A stretch of 35,129 nucleotides of DNA. Source: Candidatus Doudnabacteria bacterium RIFCSPHIGHO2_01_FULL_46_14. Its GTDB lineage: Bacteria > Patescibacteriota > Doudnabacteria > UBA920 > 2-01-FULL-46-14. Positions 7,189 to 14,998 of the stretch are shown here, piece by piece. The stretch's first letter is position 1. The number at the start of each line of letters is the position of its first letter. The DNA lies in the NCBI GenBank assembly GCA_001779925.1, contig MFEK01000016.1, positions 43,375 through 78,503 on the forward strand, given 5' to 3'. The notes beneath the pieces were generated by a model, which was not told the origin of the DNA, ran no database searches, and saw nothing but the letters and a program-made list of their open reading frames with translations. A program made the translations under genes and the position numbers.

Positions 7189-9657
7189 CTAAGTTTTGGC
7201 TTCAGTTGGCGAAAATTGCGTATTCGGTGCTGTGGATATTAAAAAATCCGGAAATTCCTGAAAATATTTCATGAATGACTGGTCATAGTCAGTGAGGATC
7301 CGCGGATCGAGAATAAATACCTGTTTGCCGGCTCCCGGGGCAGCCAAAAAGCTAACCAGGGTTCGGTGAATCTGGTTTATGGCGCGCGGCAGTACAGCAT
7401 CCACAAAGGCGCTGTGGTCATCCAGTCCCAAAAGGGGCGGTTTGGAACCGCGCGCTTCAAAAGGCAGCTTGAAGATCACAAGGTTCTGAAGCTCGGGGAG
7501 GATTTTCCAATGTTTCACGAGCGCATGAAGCGTTAAAAGGAGGATCAGATTCTTTCCGGAAAAATTTTTCAGCTTTTTTTTAAGCGCGCCCACGCTGCCG
7601 GAAAATTTGTAAGCAAAAATTTCTGTCCCATCTTCCATCCTAACCTGAGAAAGCGCCTGATACATCTCGGCAAGCTTGGCCTCATTCGGCAATAAAAGCA
7701 GTGTGCGTCCGGAAAAACTCCGGGCGAACGCGATTTGCTCAGGGACGCTGGAATTTTTAGAAAAAATCTTTACTGGAACGGAAATGGGTTTGATTTGCTC
7801 GAAACATTTCTCGTAAACATAATCCGCCAATCCCAGGCGCTTTTGAAAATACGCGCGCGACACTGCCGGCAGATTCGTATCAACGATGGTCATTGACGAG
7901 AAATTTTTTATGAATCCCGCCCAAACCGGTTTCAGATCTCTGGACTGAAGATTGAGATCCACAAAGTCCGCGTTAAACTTTATCCAGGAAATAGTCGATT
8001 CCTCTGAGGCAATAAAAAAAATCTCCAAAAACATACTCAGTGCAGCCAAAGCTGTTTTCAAAATTTCAAGTTCCAATTGCAATTCACGGCTCGCCAGCTT
8101 CCGCTCGCGCTCGAGATACATCTCAAATTTCTTCAGTTTGTCTTTTAATTTATGTGCCGGGTGAAACAATTTTTGAAATCGTTCCTGGTTTCGTTCACGC
8201 TCGTCAATCACCAAATTTTCGGAAAATTCTCCATCTCGTTTTAGATACACTAAATGCAGAACTCCAAAAAACAAATCAAACTCGTTTAACATTTGCCCCA
8301 CCTCTGGCGGCATTTCTCCGGTCATGTTCGGCTGGCCTTCGTCCACAGGAAAAAGCGGCGCAAACAGATTGCGCACTTTGCGCAGATTCCAGATCTGCAT
8401 TGTTGTCGCGGTAAATTCATCCTCAATCGCGGACAAATCAAATAATATTGACTTCACCGATTTACCCAATACTCCCAATCTCCCCAGTTCAAACACAGTC
8501 TCCAAATCCCCAATCCGCGGCCCGGTATTTTTTTTATTAAGCTCCTGCACATACGCACAATCATGCCGATGGCACAGATCCAGGTTCACGGATAAATAAT
8601 GCAGAAATCCAATTTCATCCGGCGACCATTTTATGCGCGACAGATCAAGGCTCGCCTCGGTTTCTCGAAGGATGAGAACTTTGGCCAGGATTTTCGCCAT
8701 CTCGGGGGACAGCGCCTCTTCGAAAAGAAGCCAGGAAAAACGCTTCTCGCAAAGCGCGAGCCTGGGATTTACCAGTTTTTGCGTCCGAAAATCTGCCAAA
8801 AAAGCGCTATGCGACAAGCCGATTACCGCATTTTCTTTGCGTGCGGCCAAATCGGCCAGCGCTTCTCCCATGCGGTTAAACGACAGTGGGTAGCAAAAAA
8901 TCGTTTTATCAGCGAAATCAAGGTCAATGACCCCCTCTTTCTTCTCCCCCTCATGAGGGGGAGATTGAGTAGGGGTCTGGACTCCTCCCCTTAAGCTAAG
9001 GGGAGGCTGGGTTGGGTTATGAACCACTGGCAAATCTTGTATCAAATCCAAAAAATTAATATCAGACTTGCCCAATACCCGCTTAACCTCTGTCTGCAGT
9101 TTCTGCGGATAATCCAAAAACGCATTCAAAATCGCAGCCAGCACCCGAGCTGTGTTCTGACAATCCACAAGAGCGCGGTGCGGGATATCTTTGAGCACAT
9201 GGTAATTTTCCGCCAAAGATTCCAGAGAATGCGATTCCAAGAGCGGCGCCAGCGTGCGCGCTACCTCCAGAGTATCCAGGGATGGATTTTTCAATCGCAA
9301 TCCCTGGTTTCGCAAATACCCCAGGTCAAACTCGACATTATGCCCCACAATGATGCTGTCGTCGAGAAATTGCGTCACTTGCTCTTTGAGGTCTTTCCAT
9401 TTCGGCGCAGTCTTTAACTCTTCTTTTTTAATGCCGGTGATGGCGAGTGCGGTCTCTGATGGCTCGATTTCCGGATTGACCAATGACGAAAACGTTTTTC
9501 CAAACTTCACCTTAACAATCTTAGTCCCCGAGCTTGTCGAGGGGCTACAATATAATTCAAACTCGCAAACACCCACCTCCATGATCCGCCCCCGCTTCAT
9601 ATCCAAATCCGTCGTCTCCAAATCCACCGCCATAAATTTTTTCTGGTATTCCGCCAT
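7189..9657 (-). CDS. DnaQ-like DEDDh exonuclease fused to a degenerate DinG-like helicase region
   Basis: 822 residues. The N-terminal third is a complete 3'-5' exonuclease domain: VDLETT (Asp12, Glu14), GHNVEFD (Asp111), and HRALVD (His160, Asp165). The rest follows the DinG (XPD-like) plan: a Cys-containing segment CHRHDC near the place of the iron-sulphur cluster, a late LPFEARGSKPPLLG and AFVDAVLPRAINQIHRTL, and VFILDPRILTDYDQSFMKYF. But no Walker A is visible, the DEAH position reads FDLSAIEDE, and the usual QGxGRLIR has become QIHRTLVS. So it looks like an active nuclease with an inactive helicase body. Two dispersed repeats are translated in frame (residues 37-45 and about 211-241). 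The upstream region carries the palindrome also found before the PaaX/Cas2-like gene. Confidence 0.8.
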   Translation of the reverse strand: MAEYQKKFMAVDLETTDLDMKRGRIMEVGVCEFELYCSPSTSSGTKIVKVKFGKTFSSLVNPEIEPSETALAITGIKKEELKTAPKWKDLKEQVTQFLDDSIIVGHNVEFDLGYLRNQGLRLKNPSLDTLEVARTLAPLLESHSLESLAENYHVLKDIPHRALVDCQNTARVLAAILNAFLDYPQKLQTEVKRVLGKSDINFLDLIQDLPVVHNPTQPPLSLRGGVQTPTQSPPHEGEKKEGVIDLDFADKTIFCYPLSFNRMGEALADLAARKENAVIGLSHSAFLADFRTQKLVNPRLALCEKRFSWLLFEEALSPEMAKILAKVLILRETEASLDLSRIKWSPDEIGFLHYLSVNLDLCHRHDCAYVQELNKKNTGPRIGDLETVFELGRLGVLGKSVKSILFDLSAIEDEFTATTMQIWNLRKVRNLFAPLFPVDEGQPNMTGEMPPEVGQMLNEFDLFFGVLHLVYLKRDGEFSENLVIDERERNQERFQKLFHPAHKLKDKLKKFEMYLERERKLASRELQLELEILKTALAALSMFLEIFFIASEESTISWIKFNADFVDLNLQSRDLKPVWAGFIKNFSSMTIVDTNLPAVSRAYFQKRLGLADYVYEKCFEQIKPISVPVKIFSKNSSVPEQIAFARSFSGRTLLLLPNEAKLAEMYQALSQVRMEDGTEIFAYKFSGSVGALKKKLKNFSGKNLILLLTLHALVKHWKILPELQNLVIFKLPFEARGSKPPLLGLDDHSAFVDAVLPRAINQIHRTLVSFLAAPGAGKQVFILDPRILTDYDQSFMKYFQEFPDFLISTAPNTQFSPTEAKT
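8935..9027. repeat. Two family A repeats inside the exonuclease gene
   Basis: Two adjacent hairpins: CCCCCTCATGAGGGGG with tail, and CCTCCCCTTAAGCTAAGGGGAGG-type sequence with a GGGTTGGGTT tail. They are read in frame as VVHNPTQPPLSLRGGV and QTPTQSPPHEGEKKEG, a Pro/Gly-rich linker between the nuclease and the helicase-like part. Confidence 0.8.
9523..9549. repeat. Family B repeat fragment inside the exonuclease domain
   Basis: CCCCGAGCTTGTCGAGGGG is an imperfect palindrome matching family B. It is translated in frame as CSPSTSSGT in the loop between the first two strands of the exonuclease fold. Confidence 0.65.
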
Positions 9658-9682
9658 AGTCTCTAGAATTAATCAAAATACA

Positions 9683-9712
9683 AACATATCACGATCGTGA
9701 TATAGCTGTCTT
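9683..9712 (-). promoter_or_regulatory. Palindromic operator and promoter before the exonuclease gene
   Basis: A perfect 18-base palindrome with core TATCACGATCGTGATA spans 9686-9703. On the minus strand it fills the 18-base spacer between AAGACA (9707-9712) and TATGTT (9683-9688), a possible -35/-10 pair for the gene starting at 9657. The same arrangement precedes the PaaX/Cas2-like gene. Confidence 0.65.
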
Positions 9713-10286
9713 ATAAAATTTTCTTAGCTGTGAAATGCCTTTTTAATTCTTTATCAATATCAGTATAGCTGACTTCTGCATAGGTCGTATACTTTTCAAT
9801 ATTATAATAATCAGCGACAAAGGATAGCTCTTTACGGCAATCAAATGGGTAGGCAAAGACGCTTCGCTGAATATTATATAAGTCAAGCTGTTTCAATTTA
9901 CGCCGCAGATAATCTCGCTCATGGCGCATATCCTCCGGGATATCAAAAATGAACAGCCGCCATTTCCTGTCCCACTCTCCTGACTTGGCTAGTTGCAAAT
10001 TAGACATTTGAATTTTTCTATACCTAGCCTTGCCCTTATTCAAAATTCTAACTATCCACCCATTTTCGGTTTTTGTTAGAGCCACATATCCTTTTCTTTT
10101 CAAACGCCTAACCTCATGGTTAAAATCCTTCTGACGGAACAAATAATGACCGGCTCCCACCACAGCGAAAACTCCCACCACAGCGGCCACTGGTGAAACC
10201 ATGGCAATGCCGCCGAGGGCGGCGGCCAAAATTGTCTCAGCAAATTTTTCTTCTACTGGTTTATGAAATCTGCTTTTTGCTAACAT
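9711..10286 (-). CDS. PaaX/Cas2-like regulator with membrane-like N-terminus
   Basis: 191 residues. Residues 18-50 are hydrophobic (ILAAALGGIAMVSPVAAVVG and following), enough for a membrane helix or hairpin. Residues about 55-95 look like the end of a winged helix (EVRRLKRKGYVALTKTENGW). The C-terminal 90 residues match the Cas2-like ferredoxin fold of PaaX-type repressors: WDRKWRLFIFDIPEDMRHERDYLRRKL, then QRSVFAYPFDC, then ADYYNI. In true Cas2 the first strand ends in an Asp; here IFDIPE has it. No CRISPR array or cas1 is visible, so a DNA-binding regulator is more likely than spacer acquisition. A 32-base perfect palindrome lies two bases before its ATG, suggesting autoregulation. It sits between recA and a DnaQ-like nuclease gene. 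Confidence 0.7.
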   Translation of the reverse strand: MLAKSRFHKPVEEKFAETILAAALGGIAMVSPVAAVVGVFAVVGAGHYLFRQKDFNHEVRRLKRKGYVALTKTENGWIVRILNKGKARYRKIQMSNLQLAKSGEWDRKWRLFIFDIPEDMRHERDYLRRKLKQLDLYNIQRSVFAYPFDCRKELSFVADYYNIEKYTTYAEVSYTDIDKELKRHFTAKKIL

Positions 10287-10288
10287 AA

Positions 10289-10322
10289 GACAACTGTATC
10301 ACGATCGTGATACAGTTGTCCA
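10289..10322 (-). promoter_or_regulatory. 32-base perfect palindrome, operator before the PaaX/Cas2-like gene
   Basis: Positions 10289-10320 are a perfect palindrome; half-site GACAACTGTATCACGA. On the minus strand it overlaps a possible promoter, TGGACA (10317-10322), 18 bases, TACAGT (10293-10298). The core TATCACGATCGTGATA is identical to that at 9687-9702. Binding here would block RNA polymerase. Confidence 0.7.
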
Positions 10323-10337
10323 GTTGAGAAATTTACT

Positions 10338-10538
10338 CTACGCTACCTTTGGGGTGTTTTCTTTACTTTCTGCTATTGAAATTGCATTCTTTAACGACTC
10401 TCTGGTATTAGCTCCCATATATCGGACAGCTTTTTCTAGGACTGCCATATCAATATCTACCACCATCTCATCAAGCTTTGAAGCTATTTCGTATGCCTTG
10501 GCTTCATTTTCCGGATTATTTTCATTTTCAAATCCCAT
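10338..10538 (-). CDS. Small acidic helical protein downstream of recA, unknown function
   Basis: 66 residues from ATG 10538. The sequence is rich in Glu, Ala and Asn and predicted helical (NEAKAYEIASKLDEMVVDID, VLEKAVRYMGANTRESLKNA). I recognise no family; it does not resemble RecX, the usual small partner of recA. It begins 12 bases after the recA stop and ends 51 bases before the PaaX/Cas2-like start, so it is probably on the recA transcript. No Shine-Dalgarno site is visible. Confidence 0.6.
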   Translation of the reverse strand: MGFENENNPENEAKAYEIASKLDEMVVDIDMAVLEKAVRYMGANTRESLKNAISIAESKENTPKVA

Positions 10539-10549
10539 AAACAATGTTG

Positions 10550-11584
10550 TTAATTATTATCTTCCGCCTCTTTTCCCTCTTTTACGGCCTTTCTTATGGC
10601 CGCATCAATTTCTTTGGTGACTTTGGGTGTGTCGCGCAGGAACTGTTTGGCAGTTTCACGGCCCACTCCGAGGCGCTCCTCGCCGAACAGATAAGTGTTG
10701 CCGGTTTTGCCAATGACAGCGAGCGCCACTCCAGTATCAAGAAGGTCGCCGGAATAAGAAATGCCTTCGTTCCACATGATATCAAACTCGCAGGTCCGAA
10801 ACGGAGCCGCGACTTTGTTTTTCACGACCTTGACCTTCACCCGGTTGCCGATGACCTTTTCGCCCTGTTTGATCTGGGCAGACTTGCGGACCTCTATACG
10901 CACTGAGGAATAAAATTTCAAAGCCTGGCCGCCGGTGGTGGTTTCCGGATTGCCAAACATCACGCCAATCTTCATGCGAAGCTGGTTGATGAAAATAACA
11001 GTCGAGCGGGATTTGGAAATAATCGCCGTGAGTTTGCGCAAAGCCTGGCTCATCAGCCGGGCATGCAATCCCATGTGGCTATCACCCATCTCGCCTTCAA
11101 TCTCGGCCCGAGGCGTAAGCGCGGCCACGGAATCTACGACGATGAGATCAACAGCATTGGAACGCACCAAGGTTTCGACAATGTCGAGCGCTTGCTCGCC
11201 GGTATCCGGCTGAGAGATGAGCATCTCGTCGAGTTTCACTCCGATTTTTTGCGCGTAATCCGGATCCATGGCATGCTCCGCATCCACGAACGCGGCCTGC
11301 CCGCCTCGTTTTTGCACCTCGGCTATCATGTGCATGGTCAGCGTGGTTTTCCCCGATGATTCGGGACCATAAATTTCCACCACCCGGCCTTTCGGGATGC
11401 CGCCCACGCCGAGTGCCAGATCCAAGGAAATAGAGCCAGTTGGCCAGCTTTCCACATTCATGGTCCGGGCTTCGTTGAGCTTCATGATCGAGCCATCACC
11501 GAATTTCTCCCGGATCTGCTGAACCGCAGAGTCCAGAGAATCGTGCTTGATATCTGCTTGAGTTTCTTCCGAAGTTTTAGCCAT
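10550..11584 (-). CDS. recA: Recombinase RecA
   Basis: 344 residues, full length. Walker [11 protein letters not shown] (about 73-82), the [22 protein letters not shown] segment with loop L1, [22 protein letters not shown] with loop L2, and a C-terminal acidic tail ([10 protein letters not shown]). It forms filaments on single-stranded DNA for homologous recombination and for DNA-damage signalling. The start at ATG 11584 lies directly behind an extended -10 promoter, so the mRNA is probably leaderless. Genes downstream on the same strand are the small 66-residue protein and the PaaX/Cas2-like gene. Confidence 0.98.
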   Translation of the reverse strand: MAKTSEETQADIKHDSLDSAVQQIREKFGDGSIMKLNEARTMNVESWPTGSISLDLALGVGGIPKGRVVEIYGPESSGKTTLTMHMIAEVQKRGGQAAFVDAEHAMDPDYAQKIGVKLDEMLISQPDTGEQALDIVETLVRSNAVDLIVVDSVAALTPRAEIEGEMGDSHMGLHARLMSQALRKLTAIISKSRSTVIFINQLRMKIGVMFGNPETTTGGQALKFYSSVRIEVRKSAQIKQGEKVIGNRVKVKVVKNKVAAPFRTCEFDIMWNEGISYSGDLLDTGVALAVIGKTGNTYLFGEERLGVGRETAKQFLRDTPKVTKEIDAAIRKAVKEGKEAEDNN

Positions 11585-11591
11585 ATATCAT

Positions 11592-11600
11592 ATTATACCA
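11592..11600 (-). promoter_or_regulatory. Extended -10 promoter of recA
   Basis: Minus strand TGGTATAAT, a perfect extended -10, with only seven bases between the hexamer and ATG 11584. Transcription would begin at or next to the start codon. No good -35; the -35 region is repeat sequence. Confidence 0.6.
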
Positions 11601-11602
11601 GT

Positions 11603-11634
11603 CCCTACGAATTACGAATAGTTACTAATTACGG
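11603..11634. repeat. Dispersed repeat, family D (partial copy)
   Basis: CCCTACGAATTACGAATAGTT followed by ACTAATTACGG. The first arm is identical to the left arm of the complete copy at 12615-12687. It lies between recA and the RodZ-like gene. Confidence 0.7.
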
Positions 11635-11657
11635 ATCAAGTACGTTGATTCGCATGG

Positions 11658-12611
11658 TTATTTTGTAAATACAACATCTTTTAAACTCTCCCCTTCTTTC
11701 CCCATAATGCCAAGGTCGCGGCCGCCCAAAATCACTCGCGTAGAGCCAGCATTGCTGGTGTTTACCTTAATATTATTCCCCCTGGCGGTTCTGGCTGATC
11801 CGGCAAGCATTGTGCCGGTAAATTCATCGCGGCCGTCAGCCATAATGCTGACCCAGGAAGCCTCTGGTCCGATTTTTATTTCCAGCTCAACGCCAGACAT
11901 CATCTCGGGCGTAGTGGATGCACTCTGACCGTCAAATACTCCGGCAATTTGTTTTTCAACAATAACCACAGAGCGCGTTATCACGGTTTCCTTTTCGAAT
12001 TTGCTCACTGCCTTGATCACGAGCTGGTTAGTGCCGGGCGCCAGGCTGAGGTTTTCTCGAAACTCGCCTGACACGTCAACGACCACTGGTTGATTGTTCA
12101 AAAACACAGCCGCACCCGCTTCTGTTTTGCCCGCAACCGTGATCAGGCTTGTTTCCAGAGGGCCGCTTTGCTGAGGAGAAAACACCTCAAGTCGCGGAGG
12201 TTTTTTAACAGAGCTGATTTGAAAATACAGATAGGAAAGACTGGCAATCCCCGCAATCGCCAGACCGCCCAACGCTACGGTCCGAGGACTAAATACAAAA
12301 CTTGATAGAGGATTACGCAGTTTTTCCGGTTTAGTTTTAATATTATCATTGAGTATTTTTTCCGCGTCATAAAGCGCCGCAAGGTTTGCCTCGGAGGCCC
12401 GATAAATCCGCGAAAGCATTTTCAAAAATCCTTTCACGTATACAGGGGATGGCAGACTTGCGTAATCGCCCTGTTCCAGGGCTTCTAAATATTTTGGCGG
12501 AATTTTCGAGACCTTGGAAATCTCCTGCACGCTCACACCAAGATGGTTGCGTAACGCAACTAGCTGTTCGGACAAGGTTTGGATTTTTACTGGTTTGGTT
12601 TTAAAAGCCAT
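11658..12611 (-). CDS. RodZ-like helix-turn-helix membrane protein
   Basis: 317 residues. An N-terminal Cro/RodZ-type helix-turn-helix (about 12-75) contains LRNHLGVSVQEISKVSKIPPKYLEALEQGDY and PVYVKGFLKMLSRIY, both typical of RodZ. A single membrane helix follows at 111-131. Outside are an Ig-like repeat (about 138-220, TVAGKTEAGAAVFLNNQPVVVD) of the type often found in CPR surface proteins, and a final beta-rich DUF4115-like domain (SWVSIMADGRDEFTGTMLAG). RodZ links the MreB cytoskeleton to the cell-wall machine and keeps rod shape; no mreB is in view. It is flanked on both sides by family D repeats and precedes recA on the same strand. Confidence 0.85.
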   Translation of the reverse strand: MAFKTKPVKIQTLSEQLVALRNHLGVSVQEISKVSKIPPKYLEALEQGDYASLPSPVYVKGFLKMLSRIYRASEANLAALYDAEKILNDNIKTKPEKLRNPLSSFVFSPRTVALGGLAIAGIASLSYLYFQISSVKKPPRLEVFSPQQSGPLETSLITVAGKTEAGAAVFLNNQPVVVDVSGEFRENLSLAPGTNQLVIKAVSKFEKETVITRSVVIVEKQIAGVFDGQSASTTPEMMSGVELEIKIGPEASWVSIMADGRDEFTGTMLAGSARTARGNNIKVNTSNAGSTRVILGGRDLGIMGKEGESLKDVVFTK

Positions 12612-12614
12612 ATT

Positions 12615-12687
12615 CCCTACGAATTACGAATAGTTGCCAATATACGAACCGGATTCGTATATTCGTGCTGATTAGTAATTCGTAGGG
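12615..12687. repeat. Dispersed repeat, family D (complete, nested palindromes)
   Basis: Outer arms CCCTACGAATTAC (12615-12627) and GTAATTCGTAGGG (12675-12687) pair perfectly; inside, AATATACGAA (12639-12648) and TTCGTATATT (12654-12663) pair perfectly. It fills the gap between ftsK and the RodZ-like gene and could fold as a cruciform or as an RNA hairpin. Confidence 0.8.
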
Positions 12688-12692
12688 CCAAA

Positions 12693-14945
12693 TCAATTTT
12701 CATCTTCGTGTCCGTAACCTTCTTCCCTGGATACACCATCGCCTTCGGCCGGGGCCACATACACATCTCTGGGCTTAGCACCGTCCGCCGGACCAATCAC
12801 GCCCTGCTCTTCCATAAGGTCCAAGAGACGCGCGGCCCGCGCATAGCCCACACGCAGGCGGCGCTGCAGCAAAGAAGCAGAGGCTTTGCCCGCATTTTTT
12901 ACGACCTCCACGGCTTCGGCCATCATGTCATCCCCGCCTTCATCATCAGAAGCCCAACTGCCGCCGAGCGCGGTCCCTGGCCGCTGTTTTTCCAAAATCT
13001 CCGCAGAATATTCCACGGTACCTGCCTGCCCCGAAACAAAATCCACCACAGCTTTGACCTCGCGCTCAGAAATAAAAGAACCTTGCACCCGCTTGGGTTT
13101 ACCCAGCTCAGCCGTAATATAGAGCATGTCGCCTGCTCCAAGAAGCTTCTCCGCGCCTGACATATCGAGAATGGTGCGCGAATCCACCTGGCTTGCCACC
13201 GCGAACGCCATGCGGGCAGTAATATTAGCTTTAATAAGCCCCGTAATAATATCCACGCTCGGCCGCTGTGTGGCTACCACCAAATGTACGCCGACTGCGC
13301 GGGCCATTTGCGCAAGACGCACGATCGCGGCCTCCACGTCTGCCTGCGCCACAGCCATGAGGTCCGCCAGTTCGTCCACCACGATTACTATATAAGGAAG
13401 TTTGTCCTCAGCCTTGGAGTTGTATTCCAAAATATTTCTCTTTTTTGCCTCCGCCAGCAGATTATACCTGCGGTCCATTTCCGCGACCGCCCATTTCAGA
13501 GCATTGACTGCCTTGTCATGATCTGTAACCACTGGCGTGAGCAGATGCGGGATGCCGTTATAAAGATTTAGCTCGACCCGTTTTGGGTCAATGACTATCA
13601 TGCGTAATTCTTCCGGACTGTTGCGATAAAGCAAACTAATGAGAAGCGAATTGATGCCCACGCTCTTGCCTGTACCGGTCGCGCCGGCAATGAGCAAATG
13701 CGGCATGGCGGCCAGGTCGGAAACAATCGGATGCCCGGCTACGTCCCGCCCAAGCGCAAACGCCAGATTTGATTTGTGTCCCGCAAAATTATCCGTGGAA
13801 ATAACATCTTTGACGCGCACGATCGCAGTAGATTTGTTCGGAATCTCAATGCCCACGAGAGCTTTACCGGGAATCGGCAGTTCCATTCTGATGGAACTTG
13901 CAGCCAGCGCCAGCGCCAGATCATTTTGCAGAGCAGCAATTTGCGAGAGCTTGATGCCTTGTGCGGGCCGCAAAGTATACTGCGTAACTGTAGGGCCAAC
14001 ATTGACCTCGCCCATTTCTACATCAATGCCAAAATCCGCCAGAGTCTTCTGAATGATACTGACATTCGCCTCAATGTTGCCGCTGTCCACCTCAGTATGC
14101 GAATCTTCCAAAATATCCAGGGGCGGCAATTGCCAATTGCCTTTTTTGAATTTATTCAGAAGTGTCCCCCCGGCAAGCGCTGCCGCCACGGCCGTGTTGG
14201 CCGGCAGATCGCCAGGCTTGTTTACTTTAATGGGACGATTTTCCTCCTCATCCTCTACCGTATCGACCGCAGAGGAGGCTGGAACTTTGGACACATTAAA
14301 CCCAGCAGTCTGCATTTTATTGATCTTGATATCAGCCATCACTTCTCTTTGCATTTTCTTACCCAACGGCTCATTTTCTTCCCGCTCGCGCCGCTTAAAC
14401 AACGCGGCGATGTTTATATTGAAAAATAAAATAACGGAAATGATCAGCCCTGCGACATAAATTGCAAATGTCGGCCAAAAATCCAGAAAACTAAACAGCG
14501 GCAGGCTTGATAAAACCCCAATGTATCCGCCTCCTGACCCAAGCTTTACGAGTTCAAATCCCATTTCCGGGCTAGTCCGCAGTTCCAGCAAATGCAAAAG
14601 CCCGGTTAGAGCCACAGTGAGAATGCCGGCGCCAATGTAAATGCGCAGATTTGAGGACGGTGTTTCTTCTTCATCATTGACATCGCGCCGTGCGGCTAGA
14701 AACAGGGCGAGGGCCAGCGCAAAAAAGATCAGCGGCGAAACGAGCGCGGCCTGGCCAAACAGCAGGCCCAAAATCTTGTTGAGAATCTCCCCAAACCGCC
14801 CGGCCTGTTCAAAAAACGCCAAAAAGGAAATCACAGCCAGCACTAAAAAGATAACGATCAGAATCCCGCGCTTTACTCCCGGTGATAATTTGAACTCGGG
14901 CAGTTCGCCTTCTCCCCTGACTTTGATTTTTCGTTTCTTCGCCAT
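12693..14945 (-). CDS. ftsK: DNA translocase FtsK/SpoIIIE
   Basis: 750 residues. Four membrane helices lie within about 26-180 (the first at 26-46). A charged linker follows, then the alpha/beta motor: FGIDVEMGEVNVGPTVTQYTL, Walker A GATGTGKSVG near 420, Walker B YIVIVVDELADLMA, and VATQRPSVDIITGLIKANI. The C-terminal gamma winged helix is present (ASASLLQRRLRVGYARAARLLDLMEEQGVIGP), so it should read oriented chromosomal signals. It pumps DNA through the closing septum and clears the dimer-resolution site. The gene is full length. A minus-strand TGGTAGAAT (14960-14968) is a likely extended -10 just upstream of ATG 14945. Confidence 0.97.
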   Translation of the reverse strand: MAKKRKIKVRGEGELPEFKLSPGVKRGILIVIFLVLAVISFLAFFEQAGRFGEILNKILGLLFGQAALVSPLIFFALALALFLAARRDVNDEEETPSSNLRIYIGAGILTVALTGLLHLLELRTSPEMGFELVKLGSGGGYIGVLSSLPLFSFLDFWPTFAIYVAGLIISVILFFNINIAALFKRREREENEPLGKKMQREVMADIKINKMQTAGFNVSKVPASSAVDTVEDEEENRPIKVNKPGDLPANTAVAAALAGGTLLNKFKKGNWQLPPLDILEDSHTEVDSGNIEANVSIIQKTLADFGIDVEMGEVNVGPTVTQYTLRPAQGIKLSQIAALQNDLALALAASSIRMELPIPGKALVGIEIPNKSTAIVRVKDVISTDNFAGHKSNLAFALGRDVAGHPIVSDLAAMPHLLIAGATGTGKSVGINSLLISLLYRNSPEELRMIVIDPKRVELNLYNGIPHLLTPVVTDHDKAVNALKWAVAEMDRRYNLLAEAKKRNILEYNSKAEDKLPYIVIVVDELADLMAVAQADVEAAIVRLAQMARAVGVHLVVATQRPSVDIITGLIKANITARMAFAVASQVDSRTILDMSGAEKLLGAGDMLYITAELGKPKRVQGSFISEREVKAVVDFVSGQAGTVEYSAEILEKQRPGTALGGSWASDDEGGDDMMAEAVEVVKNAGKASASLLQRRLRVGYARAARLLDLMEEQGVIGPADGAKPRDVYVAPAEGDGVSREEGYGHEDEN

Positions 14946-14979
14946 GTATTAGTTGTTTTATTCTACCACAAAACCTTGT

Positions 14980-14998
14980 CCCGAGCTCGTCGGGGGAT
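14980..14998. repeat. Family B repeat fragment
   Basis: CCCGAGCTCGTCGGGGG, an imperfect palindrome of the same type as 9523-9546. It overlaps the stop codon region of the TrmB gene (which ends at 14998). Confidence 0.5.

Noticed and set aside
9683-10322. CRISPR system because of the Cas2-like domain
   Set aside because: No direct repeats with spacers, no cas1; the two palindromes are promoter-located and not an array. The domain better fits a PaaX-type repressor.
10338-10538. RecX, the usual partner downstream of recA
   Set aside because: Too short and without the RecX three-helix repeats.
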